From the NCBI RefSeq assembly GCF_001428105.1, contig NZ_LMSJ01000021.1, positions 287 to 64,286 of the forward strand: a stretch of DNA of 64,000 bases. The letters run 5' to 3'. The notes below the pieces were generated by a model, which worked only from the letters and a program-made list of their open reading frames with translations, searched no databases and was not told the DNA's origin. The stretch comes from Paenibacillus sp. Soil766 (GTDB taxonomy: Bacteria > Bacillota > Bacilli > Paenibacillales > NBRC-103111). The position numbers and the translations under genes were made by a program. Below, piece after piece: positions 44,071-52,779 of this stretch (position 1 is the first letter of the stretch; every line of letters starts with the position of its first letter).

Positions 44071-45255
44071 TTAAGTCCCTTTATGCTCCTTTTGCAGGTC
44101 TAATAAAACATGTACAAAGTATACTGTTTCATTTATCCCTACCAGTTCATTTAACTGAAGCTCCAGTTCACTGTCCAACATGCTCACGATTGGCATTTTT
44201 CTTACTTGATTCTTAAGCTTATTCAGAATGGACTCCTTCTTGATTTGAATGAGTGCTAGAAAATAACTCAATAGTCTATTGTATTTACCCATTTTTTGAA
44301 GAGTATAAAGATCTTCCACAATATAGTTGAGATCTTTTTCGTCAATGGATAGAGAACCACGCAAAAATGTGGTGATGCAAGCGAGAACTATATCAATATG
44401 TGGAGGTTCGTTATACTTATCACATATATAATCAAAGCTTTTAAGAGCTTCCCCTCTCGCGTAATTCCTTGGATGTGCCTGATGGACATTTACAATATCG
44501 AGGAGTTTAAAATGACATCCAGACTTATAAAGCCGAATCCCAAGATCATAGTCCTCAAAACCCCAATTCACAATCTTTTCATCAAATAGACCGACCTCTA
44601 CTACTTTGCTTCTAGGTACTGAGGAATTATTGGTGATAAAAAACCGCCAGGGTAGATGATATCCGTTTAAGTCTAATCCAAATTCTTGGATTACACTTTC
44701 TAGAGATTGGATAAATGGTGTGTCTTTTCTAAAGCTATAGTTTATGAAACTGCCATCGATAATCTTTTCACGAGGTATCACTGGTCGTACATCAAGATCC
44801 AAATCTTCGGATTGGAAGTCAAATTGATCTTTCACTTTATTAAATTCAGGGATTCTGAAATCCTCAAAATTTTTGTAATAATAGGTGAAAATCTCCATCC
44901 AAATACTTCCACAAATAACAGTATTATCATTCTGATGTGCTTCGATATGTTTTCTTACAAAACTTTTCTCCGCAATCATATCACTGTCATGAAAAATGAG
45001 GATATCTCCTGACGCCTTTATAATACCCTGGTTTCTTCCATGTGCAATCCCTTTATTTTCATCTACTCGAACCGTTTTAAGGCGGAAACTCGCTGGAAAT
45101 TCGGATAGCATTATCGCAGTATTGTCAGCAGAACCATTATCGATCACGATGACTTCAAATTGATCATGTGGATAGTCCTGAAAATTTAGGGATAGCAGAT
45201 TATAATAAAGACGCTCACAGGCGTTGTACGACGGTATAATAATGGTTCCTTTCAC
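44071..45255 (-). CDS. Family 2 glycosyltransferase (GT-A)
   Basis: A 394-residue cytosolic inverting glycosyltransferase. GT2 motifs: TIIIPSYN at the start, VIVIDNGSADNT, and the HDSD metal/nucleotide motif (ILIFHDSDMI), then NWGFEDYDLGIRL as the acceptor ED motif. It is a paralogue of the gene at 46249-47427, which begins MKASIIIPSYN; by that comparison and a GAGGTG site 7-8 nt upstream, the start is a GTG at 45255. Last gene of the seven-gene glycan operon. Confidence 0.88.
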   Translation of the reverse strand: MKGTIIIPSYNACERLYYNLLSLNFQDYPHDQFEVIVIDNGSADNTAIMLSEFPASFRLKTVRVDENKGIAHGRNQGIIKASGDILIFHDSDMIAEKSFVRKHIEAHQNDNTVICGSIWMEIFTYYYKNFEDFRIPEFNKVKDQFDFQSEDLDLDVRPVIPREKIIDGSFINYSFRKDTPFIQSLESVIQEFGLDLNGYHLPWRFFITNNSSVPRSKVVEVGLFDEKIVNWGFEDYDLGIRLYKSGCHFKLLDIVNVHQAHPRNYARGEALKSFDYICDKYNEPPHIDIVLACITTFLRGSLSIDEKDLNYIVEDLYTLQKMGKYNRLLSYFLALIQIKKESILNKLKNQVRKMPIVSMLDSELELQLNELVGINETVYFVHVLLDLQKEHKGT

Positions 45256-45284
45256 AAAGGTACACCTCACTATTAATTCTAGCA

Positions 45285-46217
45285 TTAACCATGTTCTTGC
45301 AACACTTGTACCCCTTCGGGGGAGAATACCCATTCCACCAATTTCTGTTGCTTTGCAAACTCAAGATCTCCTTTATTAATAAAACTCCCAAAAAACAATC
45401 CGAGCTTAGCAATCATACTTGGGAGTACCCCATTTTCTTGTTCAGATAACCCTCCATAACCTTGGATGAAAGGCTTCACTAAACCTTTGCCTTTCTCTTT
45501 TAATAAGAAAAAATATAAGGCATAGGCCACATCGAAGACACGTTCCCCCCGCTGAATCGAATCAAAGTCTAATATACAGCAGACCTCGCCGTTTTCTTGG
45601 TAAAGTTGATTTCCTGGGTTCCAGTCTCCATGTAAAATCGTTGTAGGTAAATTTGAGAGAACGTCTTCTAAATGATGGGAATAGTTTAGGATCATATCAT
45701 TCATCTGATAGATTTGGGCTATTTGGTGAGGCGTCCAGTTGTAAATTGGCTGCAATTTAGGCGTGTCATTGGGCACGCTCCAATTGTAAAAATGATAGAT
45801 AGATTCTCTTATTGGAGGCTCTTTTTGTGCATGCATAAGTGTTTGGTGCATTTTACTAAGCATATTCCCGCTGAAGTATGCTTGCGTCGGAAGCCACTGA
45901 AAATGATGCGCATCTACGAACGGTGTTACTTCTATAAAGTACTCATTTCGGGTTGAAAAGTAGTTTCCAGCTTTATTTTGTAACGGCATTAAGGCCGGCA
46001 GATTGGATGAACGTAGAATGGAAACAGTCTCGTGTGCATAGTGAATTCGCTCCGGGTCAAACTTTTCTCGATAGATTCTAATGACATATAAGCCTTTATC
46101 CGTTTTGATCTTGATATTCGTATTTACATATCCACCTAGTTTGCCTTCTACTGAGATGAAATCTCCAATACCAAATTCTCTGCATATCGATTGGAGATCA
46201 TTTAATGGATAGTCCAT
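45285..46217 (-). CDS. APH/CotS-like kinase-fold protein
   Basis: A 310-residue aminoglycoside phosphotransferase-fold protein: lysine strand LYVIRIYRE, catalytic-loop TILHGDWNPGNQLY and metal motif ILDFDSIQRGE. Such proteins include homoserine kinase, choline kinase and the spore coat kinase-like CotS/YsxE/YutH. Placed between two paralogous GT2 genes in the glycan operon, it may phosphorylate a sugar or act on the spore surface. ATG at 46217 has AAGGGGG 6-7 nt upstream. An antibiotic-resistance role is unlikely from this context. Confidence 0.78.
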   Translation of the reverse strand: MDYPLNDLQSICREFGIGDFISVEGKLGGYVNTNIKIKTDKGLYVIRIYREKFDPERIHYAHETVSILRSSNLPALMPLQNKAGNYFSTRNEYFIEVTPFVDAHHFQWLPTQAYFSGNMLSKMHQTLMHAQKEPPIRESIYHFYNWSVPNDTPKLQPIYNWTPHQIAQIYQMNDMILNYSHHLEDVLSNLPTTILHGDWNPGNQLYQENGEVCCILDFDSIQRGERVFDVAYALYFFLLKEKGKGLVKPFIQGYGGLSEQENGVLPSMIAKLGLFFGSFINKGDLEFAKQQKLVEWVFSPEGVQVLQEHG

Positions 46218-46248
46218 ATAGAGCCCCCTTCGTTTTAAAAAAACCATT

Positions 46249-47427
46249 TTACACTTTTGATAGATAATGATGTAAGGCATAAAAAGCTTCGGGAAAATGA
46301 ATCATGCCATATTTCTCTTTAAGATCTTTTACCATGTTAAAACATTTATCCGAATCGAATGGAGTAAGCTCATTTTGATTCAAATATTTATTTTTTGCAT
46401 GTTGCAGCATTTCCCGAAATAGATCCAAAAGATCTTGGCAGTCATCTTGTTTCTGCATTTCGTAGATTTCTGCCATCAATACGTTTAAATGATTGGGTTC
46501 GATAATCGGTTGCATAGGTGGGAAAATAGATGCGATATCAAATAATAAGCTTAAAAGCATATCTATACTATGAATTTCATTATATTTTTCGAACCAATAA
46601 TCCGTACTTAATTTAATTTCTTTAGTCGTATAATTTCGCTCATGTTCTTGATGGGAACTAATGATATCGTGTCTGACAGCAAATTCACTTCCGGATTTGT
46701 AGAGTCTATAGCCTAAGTCGAAGTCTTCAAATCCCCAGTGCGGATTATTTTCATCAAATAAACCCATTTCCAATACCTTTTTACGTTCAACGGAAGCGTT
46801 ATTAGTTAGAAAAAATCTCCATGGAAAATGGTAACCCATTAAATGCTCCCCATATGTTTGAAGCGTGTCTTTTAAATAGGAAAAGAGCGAAACGTTATCA
46901 AAATCGAAGGCATAGTTAATGAACGAACCATCTTGGATCTGTTGCTCAGAAATTAGTTGATAAACATTATCGTTTACACGATGGATCTCAGGATATTGGT
47001 TGTTTAACTTTTTGAATAGCTGTTGGTGAAAGGTTTTAAAACTTTTATAATAGAAGCTGTAAATTCTTCGCCAACATAAACCACAAACCACCTTGTTTGT
47101 TATCTGATGTGCCTCTATATGCTTTCTAATGTAGTCTTTTGACGCGATCATATCACTATCATGAAAAATCAGAATATCTCCAGCAGCCTTTTCTATGCCT
47201 TGGTTCCTTCCATAAGCAATTCCCTTATTCTGATCTAGTCGTACGGTTATAAGTGGGAAGTTCGCTTTAAATTTGGAAAGCATGTCAATCGTATCATCTG
47301 TCGAACCATTATCGACCACTATGACTTCATAATCTTGTTGTAAGTAATCTTGGTACGTTAGGGAGAGCAGATTGAGATATAACCGGTGTTTTGAATTATA
47401 GGACGGGATAATAATACTTGCTTTCAT
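46249..47427 (-). CDS. Family 2 glycosyltransferase (GT-A), paralogue
   Basis: A 392-residue GT2 enzyme: SIIIPSYNSKHRL, VIVVDNGSTDDT, ILIFHDSDMIA and HWGFEDFDLGYRL. Nearly the whole length aligns with the gene at 44071-45255, so the pair arose by duplication and may add successive sugars. AAGGTG lies 4 nt before the ATG. The C-terminal about 130 residues are helical. Confidence 0.9.
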   Translation of the reverse strand: MKASIIIPSYNSKHRLYLNLLSLTYQDYLQQDYEVIVVDNGSTDDTIDMLSKFKANFPLITVRLDQNKGIAYGRNQGIEKAAGDILIFHDSDMIASKDYIRKHIEAHQITNKVVCGLCWRRIYSFYYKSFKTFHQQLFKKLNNQYPEIHRVNDNVYQLISEQQIQDGSFINYAFDFDNVSLFSYLKDTLQTYGEHLMGYHFPWRFFLTNNASVERKKVLEMGLFDENNPHWGFEDFDLGYRLYKSGSEFAVRHDIISSHQEHERNYTTKEIKLSTDYWFEKYNEIHSIDMLLSLLFDIASIFPPMQPIIEPNHLNVLMAEIYEMQKQDDCQDLLDLFREMLQHAKNKYLNQNELTPFDSDKCFNMVKDLKEKYGMIHFPEAFYALHHYLSKV

Positions 47428-47486
47428 TTTTCACCTTCTTCACTTCGTGGGTTGTACATGTCAGCTACCAACAAGTAAGCGGTTAG

Positions 47487-48398
47487 CTACCAGTATCGTT
47501 TCAAATCTTCTTCAGATGCATATCCAGTGAAAGTTGGGTCGCTTTGTTCTGTCAAATCGATTGACTCCCTGAGCTTCTGTTGATACTGTTCAAAGATGAA
47601 AGGAATATGTTTCTGGTTAAATAGCAACTCGATTTTATTTTTATTCACAATTCTTAACCCGCAATAATGATAAAAAATAAGTCTATGCTCATTTACATAC
47701 ACCGAATCATCAACTTCTGAGAATTGAAATTTCAAATCATTCCATATCCCAATATTGACTCCGGGGGTTGTTATATCACAACTACCGGAAAATAATTTTG
47801 GTACTTGATCTAAATATTTTTGATCACCGAAAAAACCCTCACTAGGTGAAATTACGCATCGTTCAATGCATTTCTGTTTCCACCACTTCAATGAAGCTAG
47901 ACCAATTTCATCTTTTTTGAAGCTAATATAACCAGAGTTATAGTATCCAGTTACTTTTTGCATATACCGCGTAAAATTGTCACTCCATGAGGGGTTGTAT
48001 TTTTCTTCTGGAGACAAGAGAACCGAGCAATCAGGTTGATTCTTGAAGATAATTGAAGGGTCATTATAAAAGTACAAATCGCAATCCAGATAGGTTAATC
48101 TAGTGGCAGTAGGATGTTTCATCATAAGATGTTCTAAGAAAATGGGTTTTAACGTCCAACAGTATTCATGGACCTTCCTTGTTTGTTTTAAAGCGATAAC
48201 ATCTTCCTCGAGTTCTATTTCATTAACTACGCGGAGTTCCTTCATGGTAATTTTTTTCAAAAAGGAATAGGCCTCGTCGTCAACACAAAGTACAAATAGT
48301 TCAAAATCCTCTTTTGACACTTTTTTCATCGAACCAAGCAGGGCTAGGAATTGGTATACCCTCCCCTTAGATAAAATGGAACAATATACATTGTCCAT
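47487..48398 (-). CDS. GT8-like nucleotide-diphospho-sugar transferase
   Basis: A 303-residue GT-A fold glycosyltransferase. The DxD metal motif is in LTYLDCDLYFYND; the helix-strand pattern VYQFLALLGSM and FELFVLCVDDEAY at the start is Rossmann-like, and GYYNSGYISFKK and GFFGDQKYLDQ are typical of GT8-type enzymes. GAGGTGG lies 5 nt before the ATG. In the operon it follows the dehydratase gene by 24 nt. It resembles the YfnF type of the B. subtilis spore-surface cluster. Confidence 0.78.
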   Translation of the reverse strand: MDNVYCSILSKGRVYQFLALLGSMKKVSKEDFELFVLCVDDEAYSFLKKITMKELRVVNEIELEEDVIALKQTRKVHEYCWTLKPIFLEHLMMKHPTATRLTYLDCDLYFYNDPSIIFKNQPDCSVLLSPEEKYNPSWSDNFTRYMQKVTGYYNSGYISFKKDEIGLASLKWWKQKCIERCVISPSEGFFGDQKYLDQVPKLFSGSCDITTPGVNIGIWNDLKFQFSEVDDSVYVNEHRLIFYHYCGLRIVNKNKIELLFNQKHIPFIFEQYQQKLRESIDLTEQSDPTFTGYASEEDLKRYW

Positions 48399-48422
48399 GG
48401 AACCACCTCATTCTGACTTCAT

Positions 48423-49514
48423 TTACACATCAATTTTTAAGTTTTGATACTCGCCAATCTGCTTCATGCAAATTGCCATTATGTCATCATTTGCTTGATA
48501 AGCCTGTGACCATTCCATGACTTTATCAATGGCGGATTCGACATTCCATTTAGGATGCCAACCTAATTTCAATTTTGCTTTTGAACAATCAAGCTTTAAA
48601 TAATGGGCTTCGTGCAGATGTTGGCCTTTTTCTATTTCATATGCAGCACCATTTCCCCATTTGGCGCATAGACGTTTCACAATCCACTCTACTGTTTTTC
48701 CTCCATCGTCATCTGGTCCAAAGTTCCAACCTTCGCTATACAGTGATCCATCCGCAACTAATTTTTCCGCCAATAACAGGTATCCACTTAGGGGATCCAG
48801 TACATGCTGCCACGGCCGAATGGCATAAGGATTGCGAATTTTAATTTTTTCACCCTCAGTCAAGGTTCTCAAGCAATCCGGGATTAAGCGATCAGCCGCC
48901 CAATCACCGCCGCCAATGACGTTTCCAGCCCTTCCTGTTGCTATTGCCACTCTATGAGATTCAAATTTCTCTATAGGAAAAAATGATTTGCGGTAGGCAT
49001 CTGTTACTAACTCCGAACAAGCTTTACTGTTGGAATACGGATCATATCCGCCAAGTGCATCATTTTCCCGATAACCCCATAACCACTCCTTATTCTCATA
49101 GCATTTGTCCGTCGTTACGTTGATCACCGCTTTAATGGGAATGCCTTTATGGACGGCATTTCGTACGGATTCTAATAAGTTAACCGTCCCCATGACATTA
49201 GTTTCAAATGTTTCAACAGGGTTTAAGTAGGAGGCTCTGACTAACGGCTGTGCTGACATATGAATAATAATTTCAGGCTTTTCTTCTATAATAGTCGCTT
49301 GTAAAGTGTTGAGATCCCGAATATCGGCATATTGGGTAGGGACGAGTTGATCTATGTGGCATAATTCAAATAAGCTGGGAGATGTGGGAGGTCTTAAACT
49401 GTATCCAGTTACTTTCGCCTCTAATGAGGAAAGCAGTAAACATAACCAGGAACCTTTAAATCCGGTATGACCGGTGACAAGTACCTTTTTACCTTTCCAA
49501 AAATCTTTATTCAT
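48423..49514 (-). CDS. rfbG: CDP-glucose 4,6-dehydratase
   Basis: A 363-residue extended short-chain dehydrogenase that converts CDP-glucose to CDP-4-keto-6-deoxyglucose with bound NAD. Rossmann motif GHTGFKGSW at about 15-23, NVTTDKCYENKE (catalytic Thr/Asp/Lys region), YDPYSNSKACSE (active-site YxxxK) and NVIGGGDWA and PWQHVLDPL, the family signatures. It acts right after the cytidylyltransferase two genes upstream. An AAGGTG site lies 7 nt before the ATG. Confidence 0.92.
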   Translation of the reverse strand: MNKDFWKGKKVLVTGHTGFKGSWLCLLLSSLEAKVTGYSLRPPTSPSLFELCHIDQLVPTQYADIRDLNTLQATIIEEKPEIIIHMSAQPLVRASYLNPVETFETNVMGTVNLLESVRNAVHKGIPIKAVINVTTDKCYENKEWLWGYRENDALGGYDPYSNSKACSELVTDAYRKSFFPIEKFESHRVAIATGRAGNVIGGGDWAADRLIPDCLRTLTEGEKIKIRNPYAIRPWQHVLDPLSGYLLLAEKLVADGSLYSEGWNFGPDDDGGKTVEWIVKRLCAKWGNGAAYEIEKGQHLHEAHYLKLDCSKAKLKLGWHPKWNVESAIDKVMEWSQAYQANDDIMAICMKQIGEYQNLKIDV

Positions 49515-49551
49515 CCATGAGCACCTTCTTTATTCCTCCAAATCTTCATGT

Positions 49552-50553
49552 TCACTCGGATAATTCTCCTAAGTTAGTGAAGTATTCTTTATACCAGTTT
49601 ATCGTTCTTATTAATCCTGTATCAAAATCAAAGATTGGTTTCCAGCCCAATAGATCTCTCGCTTTTTTGGCAGATAGATATTGCCTTTGCGGTTCATTGG
49701 TAGCTAAATTCAGAATGATTGGCTGCAAATCGCTATCCATTCCATTCAGTATTTTGGTGACGACATTTGAGATACTTAACGGATTCTCATTACTGAAGTT
49801 AAACGGTTCTCCAGCAATCCCTAAATCCTCTATTTTTTCTGCCACCCGCATCATGGCATGTACAGCATCTTCGACATACATATAGTCACGAACAAACGTT
49901 CCGTTACTCCTTATTACGGGCGATACATGATGAATGACAGAGCTAATGGTTTGAGGAATAATCCGATTGAAGTTTAAATCCCCGCCTCCAAAGATATTCC
50001 CAAATCGTGTCATACAAACAGGCAATTGGTACGTGTAAAAATAGGATTGGGCGATTAAATCTGCACAGCTTTTTGAAACGTCATAGGGATATCTCCCCTG
50101 AAGAGGGAAACTTTCATCCAATGGAAGACTGGCGTGATCACCATATGATTTTTCACTGGATGCGATAATCATTCTTTTAACTGGATGATTCCGGCAAGCT
50201 TCCAGTACATGCCATGTTCCGCGTATATTCGTTTCAAAAGTTTGAAGCGGATTCCGATTTGCTTTCCCTGCGATGGATTGTGCTGCTACATGAAAAACAG
50301 TATCGATGTCATTTTTTTCTAGAGCATGTTGGATTATCGAGAGATCCTCTAAATTTCCGTGAACCACGTTGATTTTAGAACAAAAATCCTCTTGAAACAT
50401 AGCAGAGTCCAGCACTTTTCCTCTCATAAGCCCAGTAATACTGGCACCTGACTTTATCAATTCTTTTATCAAATTCCTGCCCAGAAAGCCTGTACATCCT
50501 GTAACAAACACATTGCGATCCTTCCAAAATGGTTTCATCTTACTTATCATCAT
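49552..50553 (-). CDS. NAD-dependent epimerase/dehydratase (SDR)
   Basis: A 333-residue extended SDR with GCTGFLGRN (Rossmann glycine motif), [21 protein letters not shown] and [12 protein letters not shown] (catalytic YxxxK). The pattern is close to GDP-mannose and CDP-sugar 4,6-dehydratase/epimerases. Lying between the CDP-glucose synthase and dehydratase genes, it may act on the CDP-sugar product (epimerise or reduce), but the reaction is not proven. Start ambiguous between the ATG at 50553 and others just downstream; no strong ribosome site is seen. Confidence 0.82.
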   Translation of the reverse strand: MMISKMKPFWKDRNVFVTGCTGFLGRNLIKELIKSGASITGLMRGKVLDSAMFQEDFCSKINVVHGNLEDLSIIQHALEKNDIDTVFHVAAQSIAGKANRNPLQTFETNIRGTWHVLEACRNHPVKRMIIASSEKSYGDHASLPLDESFPLQGRYPYDVSKSCADLIAQSYFYTYQLPVCMTRFGNIFGGGDLNFNRIIPQTISSVIHHVSPVIRSNGTFVRDYMYVEDAVHAMMRVAEKIEDLGIAGEPFNFSNENPLSISNVVTKILNGMDSDLQPIILNLATNEPQRQYLSAKKARDLLGWKPIFDFDTGLIRTINWYKEYFTNLGELSE

Positions 50554-50563
50554 TCTTGATCAC

Positions 50564-51325
50564 TTACTTTGCCCAGAGATTCTTTCCTTGTTTCCACAGT
50601 TCGTTCAGTTCTAACACGTTTTTGTAGGTATCTGCTGCCATCCAGAATCCTTCATGAAGATACACGGCCAATTCACGATCGAGTGTCAATTTTTTTAATG
50701 ACTCTTCTTCAAATACGCATGTGGTATTATTTGTCAAATATTCAAAGACTTTAGGTTCTAAAACAAAAAAACCGCCGTTAATGATCCCTTCGCTCTGTGA
50801 TTTTTCATGAAAGGATTCGGCTATTCCGTTATTAACGGTTAAAGTACCGAATTGGCTGATTTTATTAACTCCTGTTACAGTCGCAATGGCTCCAGTATGT
50901 TTATGAAACTTCAGTAAATCCAATAAATTAATATCTGCTAAACCGTCAGCATAGGTAAGCATAAATGCTTCGGTTCCTACATATTTTTCAGCTAACTTGA
51001 TTCTTCCACCTGTCATCGTCTCTAAACCTGTATCAAGAAATGTAATTTTCCACTTTTCTGGTTGCTGCAGCAATTGAATGCTCCCATTAGATGTATCTAA
51101 TGTAAAACTATGATTTTTCCAATTATAAGTCATAAAGTATTCTTTGATCATTTCTCCCTTATAGCCGAGCAGGAGAATAAATTCATCGAAACCATATTGG
51201 TTATATCGTTTCATGATATGCCATAGCAAAGGTTTGTCTCCCACTTTGGCTAAAGGTTTGGGGACTTCATTTGTCAGCTCGCTCATCCTCGTTCCCTTTC
51301 CGCCGCAGAGGATTACTACTTTCAT
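50564..51325 (-). CDS. rfbF: Glucose-1-phosphate cytidylyltransferase
   Basis: A 253-residue nucleotidyltransferase forming CDP-glucose from CTP and glucose-1-phosphate. N-terminal signature VVILCGGKGTRMSELT, then PKPLAKVGDKPLLWHIM, the acceptor/metal strand LTYADGLAD, and INGGFFVLEPKVF near the C-terminus, all as in RfbF. A GGGGGAA site lies 5-6 nt before the ATG. First gene of the operon. With rfbG two genes on it commits the pathway to CDP-4-keto-6-deoxyglucose. The same gene pair (yfnH/yfnG) starts a spore-crust glycan cluster in B. subtilis. Confidence 0.92.
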   Translation of the reverse strand: MKVVILCGGKGTRMSELTNEVPKPLAKVGDKPLLWHIMKRYNQYGFDEFILLLGYKGEMIKEYFMTYNWKNHSFTLDTSNGSIQLLQQPEKWKITFLDTGLETMTGGRIKLAEKYVGTEAFMLTYADGLADINLLDLLKFHKHTGAIATVTGVNKISQFGTLTVNNGIAESFHEKSQSEGIINGGFFVLEPKVFEYLTNNTTCVFEEESLKKLTLDRELAVYLHEGFWMAADTYKNVLELNELWKQGKNLWAK

Positions 51326-51414
51326 CCGCTTCCCCCCATTTTTATTTTGATTTTTTTATCTTATTCGGTCATTCGCTCATTGATAACGGCTTATACCTAA
51401 TAACCAAAAAAAGA

Positions 51415-51437
51415 AAAACCGGGCAAAAACCGGTTTT
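51415..51437 (-). terminator. Terminator of the molybdenum hydroxylase operon
   Basis: AAAACCGG (51415-51422) pairs with CCGGTTTT (51430-51437), 7-nt loop; on the minus strand it is followed by TCTTTTTTTGG. It separates the hydroxylase operon from the glycan operon. Confidence 0.8.
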
Positions 51438-51454
51438 CCTTCTCACAAATGCCT

Positions 51455-52318
51455 TCAATTAACCTTATTTTCAAGAAAATGACGCAGTATATGTAATGCA
51501 ACTGATTTCCTATATACCGCCGTAGAGCGATGATCATCAATTGGTTTTAATATCTTATCGAAATCAGCAACAACCTCATCAATTAACGTATTATCCAAAG
51601 GGAACGCTGCTCCCAACAACTTTTTTTCAATATCTATGGATCGTACAATGGTCGGTCCTACAGCACCGAAGGCAAATCGAGCATCACACATCCTGTCTTC
51701 ATCCCAGCGCATCGATCCTGCAAATGATATTTTTGCAATGGCATCTGCTCTTCGGTTAGCCACTTTCTCAAAAACAAAAAAAGTACGATCCTCTTGCACT
51801 TCTGGCAAAATGATGTCTGTAACGATTTCATCCTGTAATCTATCCACTCTTCTTGGTCCCAGAATAAAATCTCGAATCTCAACGACCCTTTCACCTTTAG
51901 AGGATCTCAAGCGTATTTTAGCGTTAAAAATATATAACAATGGTAACGTATCTCCTGCAGGTGATGCATTGCAAATATTCCCGCCGATCGTTCCTCTATT
52001 CCGAATAGCTGGCGCGGCAATATCCATTATTGCTTTCTTTAGTATTTTCGGTATGTGCGGGTGTTTCATCATATCGCTAAAGGAACAACATGCACCGATA
52101 TGAATGTCATTATTCATCATATTTACCTGCTTTAACTCCTTTAAATGGTCGATAAAAACAATAGGTTTATCCAGCTTGGCAGGTGTCCCTCTCGGACTTT
52201 TATGCTGAACCATGACATCCGTGCCGCCCGCGATAATTTGGCATTCTTCTTTACTTAGTTGAGAGAGAGTTTCATCTAAAGTCATATATCGGTAAGATGC
52301 AATGGTTTTTGTCACCAT
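51455..52318 (-). CDS. Molybdenum hydroxylase FAD-binding subunit
   Basis: A 287-residue FAD subunit (CoxM/XdhB/PucC class) that passes electrons to NAD. FAD-binding motifs: QIIAGGTDVMV near 27-37, and RNRGTIGGNICNASPAGDT (the TIGG signature). It overlaps the Fe-S gene by 7 nt, its ATG lying within that gene's last codons after an AGGGTG site. Third subunit gene of the enzyme, in the order Mo - Fe-S - FAD. Partner of the two genes upstream. Confidence 0.92.
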   Translation of the reverse strand: MVTKTIASYRYMTLDETLSQLSKEECQIIAGGTDVMVQHKSPRGTPAKLDKPIVFIDHLKELKQVNMMNNDIHIGACCSFSDMMKHPHIPKILKKAIMDIAAPAIRNRGTIGGNICNASPAGDTLPLLYIFNAKIRLRSSKGERVVEIRDFILGPRRVDRLQDEIVTDIILPEVQEDRTFFVFEKVANRRADAIAKISFAGSMRWDEDRMCDARFAFGAVGPTIVRSIDIEKKLLGAAFPLDNTLIDEVVADFDKILKPIDDHRSTAVYRKSVALHILRHFLENKVN

Positions 52319-52779
52319 AAGCCTTCACCCTTTTTCGCAGCTAAGTCAATCGCATCTACTATCATGTTATATCCGGTACAACGGCATAAATTCCCAGAAA
52401 TACCTTCACGAATTTCTTCTTCAGTCGGATGTGGATTGTGGGATAAAAGAGCTGCGCTTGCCATCACCATGCCTGGGATGCAAAAGCCGCATTGAACGGC
52501 ACCCGCTTCAGAATAGCAGTCACTTAATAGATGAAACTGTTCCGTCTTACAGTATCCATCAATGGTAATAACATCTGAGCCTTCAATGGCGCCAATGGGA
52601 ATAAGACAGCTATTTTGTACAAGAGAATTGACGAGGACACTACAAGTCCCGCATTCGCCATCTCCACAGCCTTCCTTTGAACCGATTAATTGAAATTCGT
52701 CTCTTAATAGATCAATTAATCGTAGGGAGGCTGGAGCTTCCGTTTCAACTTCACTTCCATTAAGGTTAAACTTAATCAA
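52312..52779 (-). CDS. Molybdenum hydroxylase 2Fe-2S subunit (TTG start)
   Basis: A 155-residue subunit with two [2Fe-2S] clusters. First cluster: GCGDGECGTCSV plus NSCLIP; second: QCGFCIPGM and GNLCRCTGYN, as in CoxS/XdhC-type subunits (PucE in B. subtilis). The start is a TTG at 52779 overlapping the stop of the Mo subunit (TTGA), with GGGGGG 5-6 nt upstream, so translation is coupled. Confidence 0.92.
   Translation of the reverse strand: MIKFNLNGSEVETEAPASLRLIDLLRDEFQLIGSKEGCGDGECGTCSVLVNSLVQNSCLIPIGAIEGSDVITIDGYCKTEQFHLLSDCYSEAGAVQCGFCIPGMVMASAALLSHNPHPTEEEIREGISGNLCRCTGYNMIVDAIDLAAKKGEGLW

Noticed and set aside
51326-51414. SigK promoter for the glycan operon
   Set aside because: AT-rich pieces resemble parts of the consensus but none fit well enough to claim.
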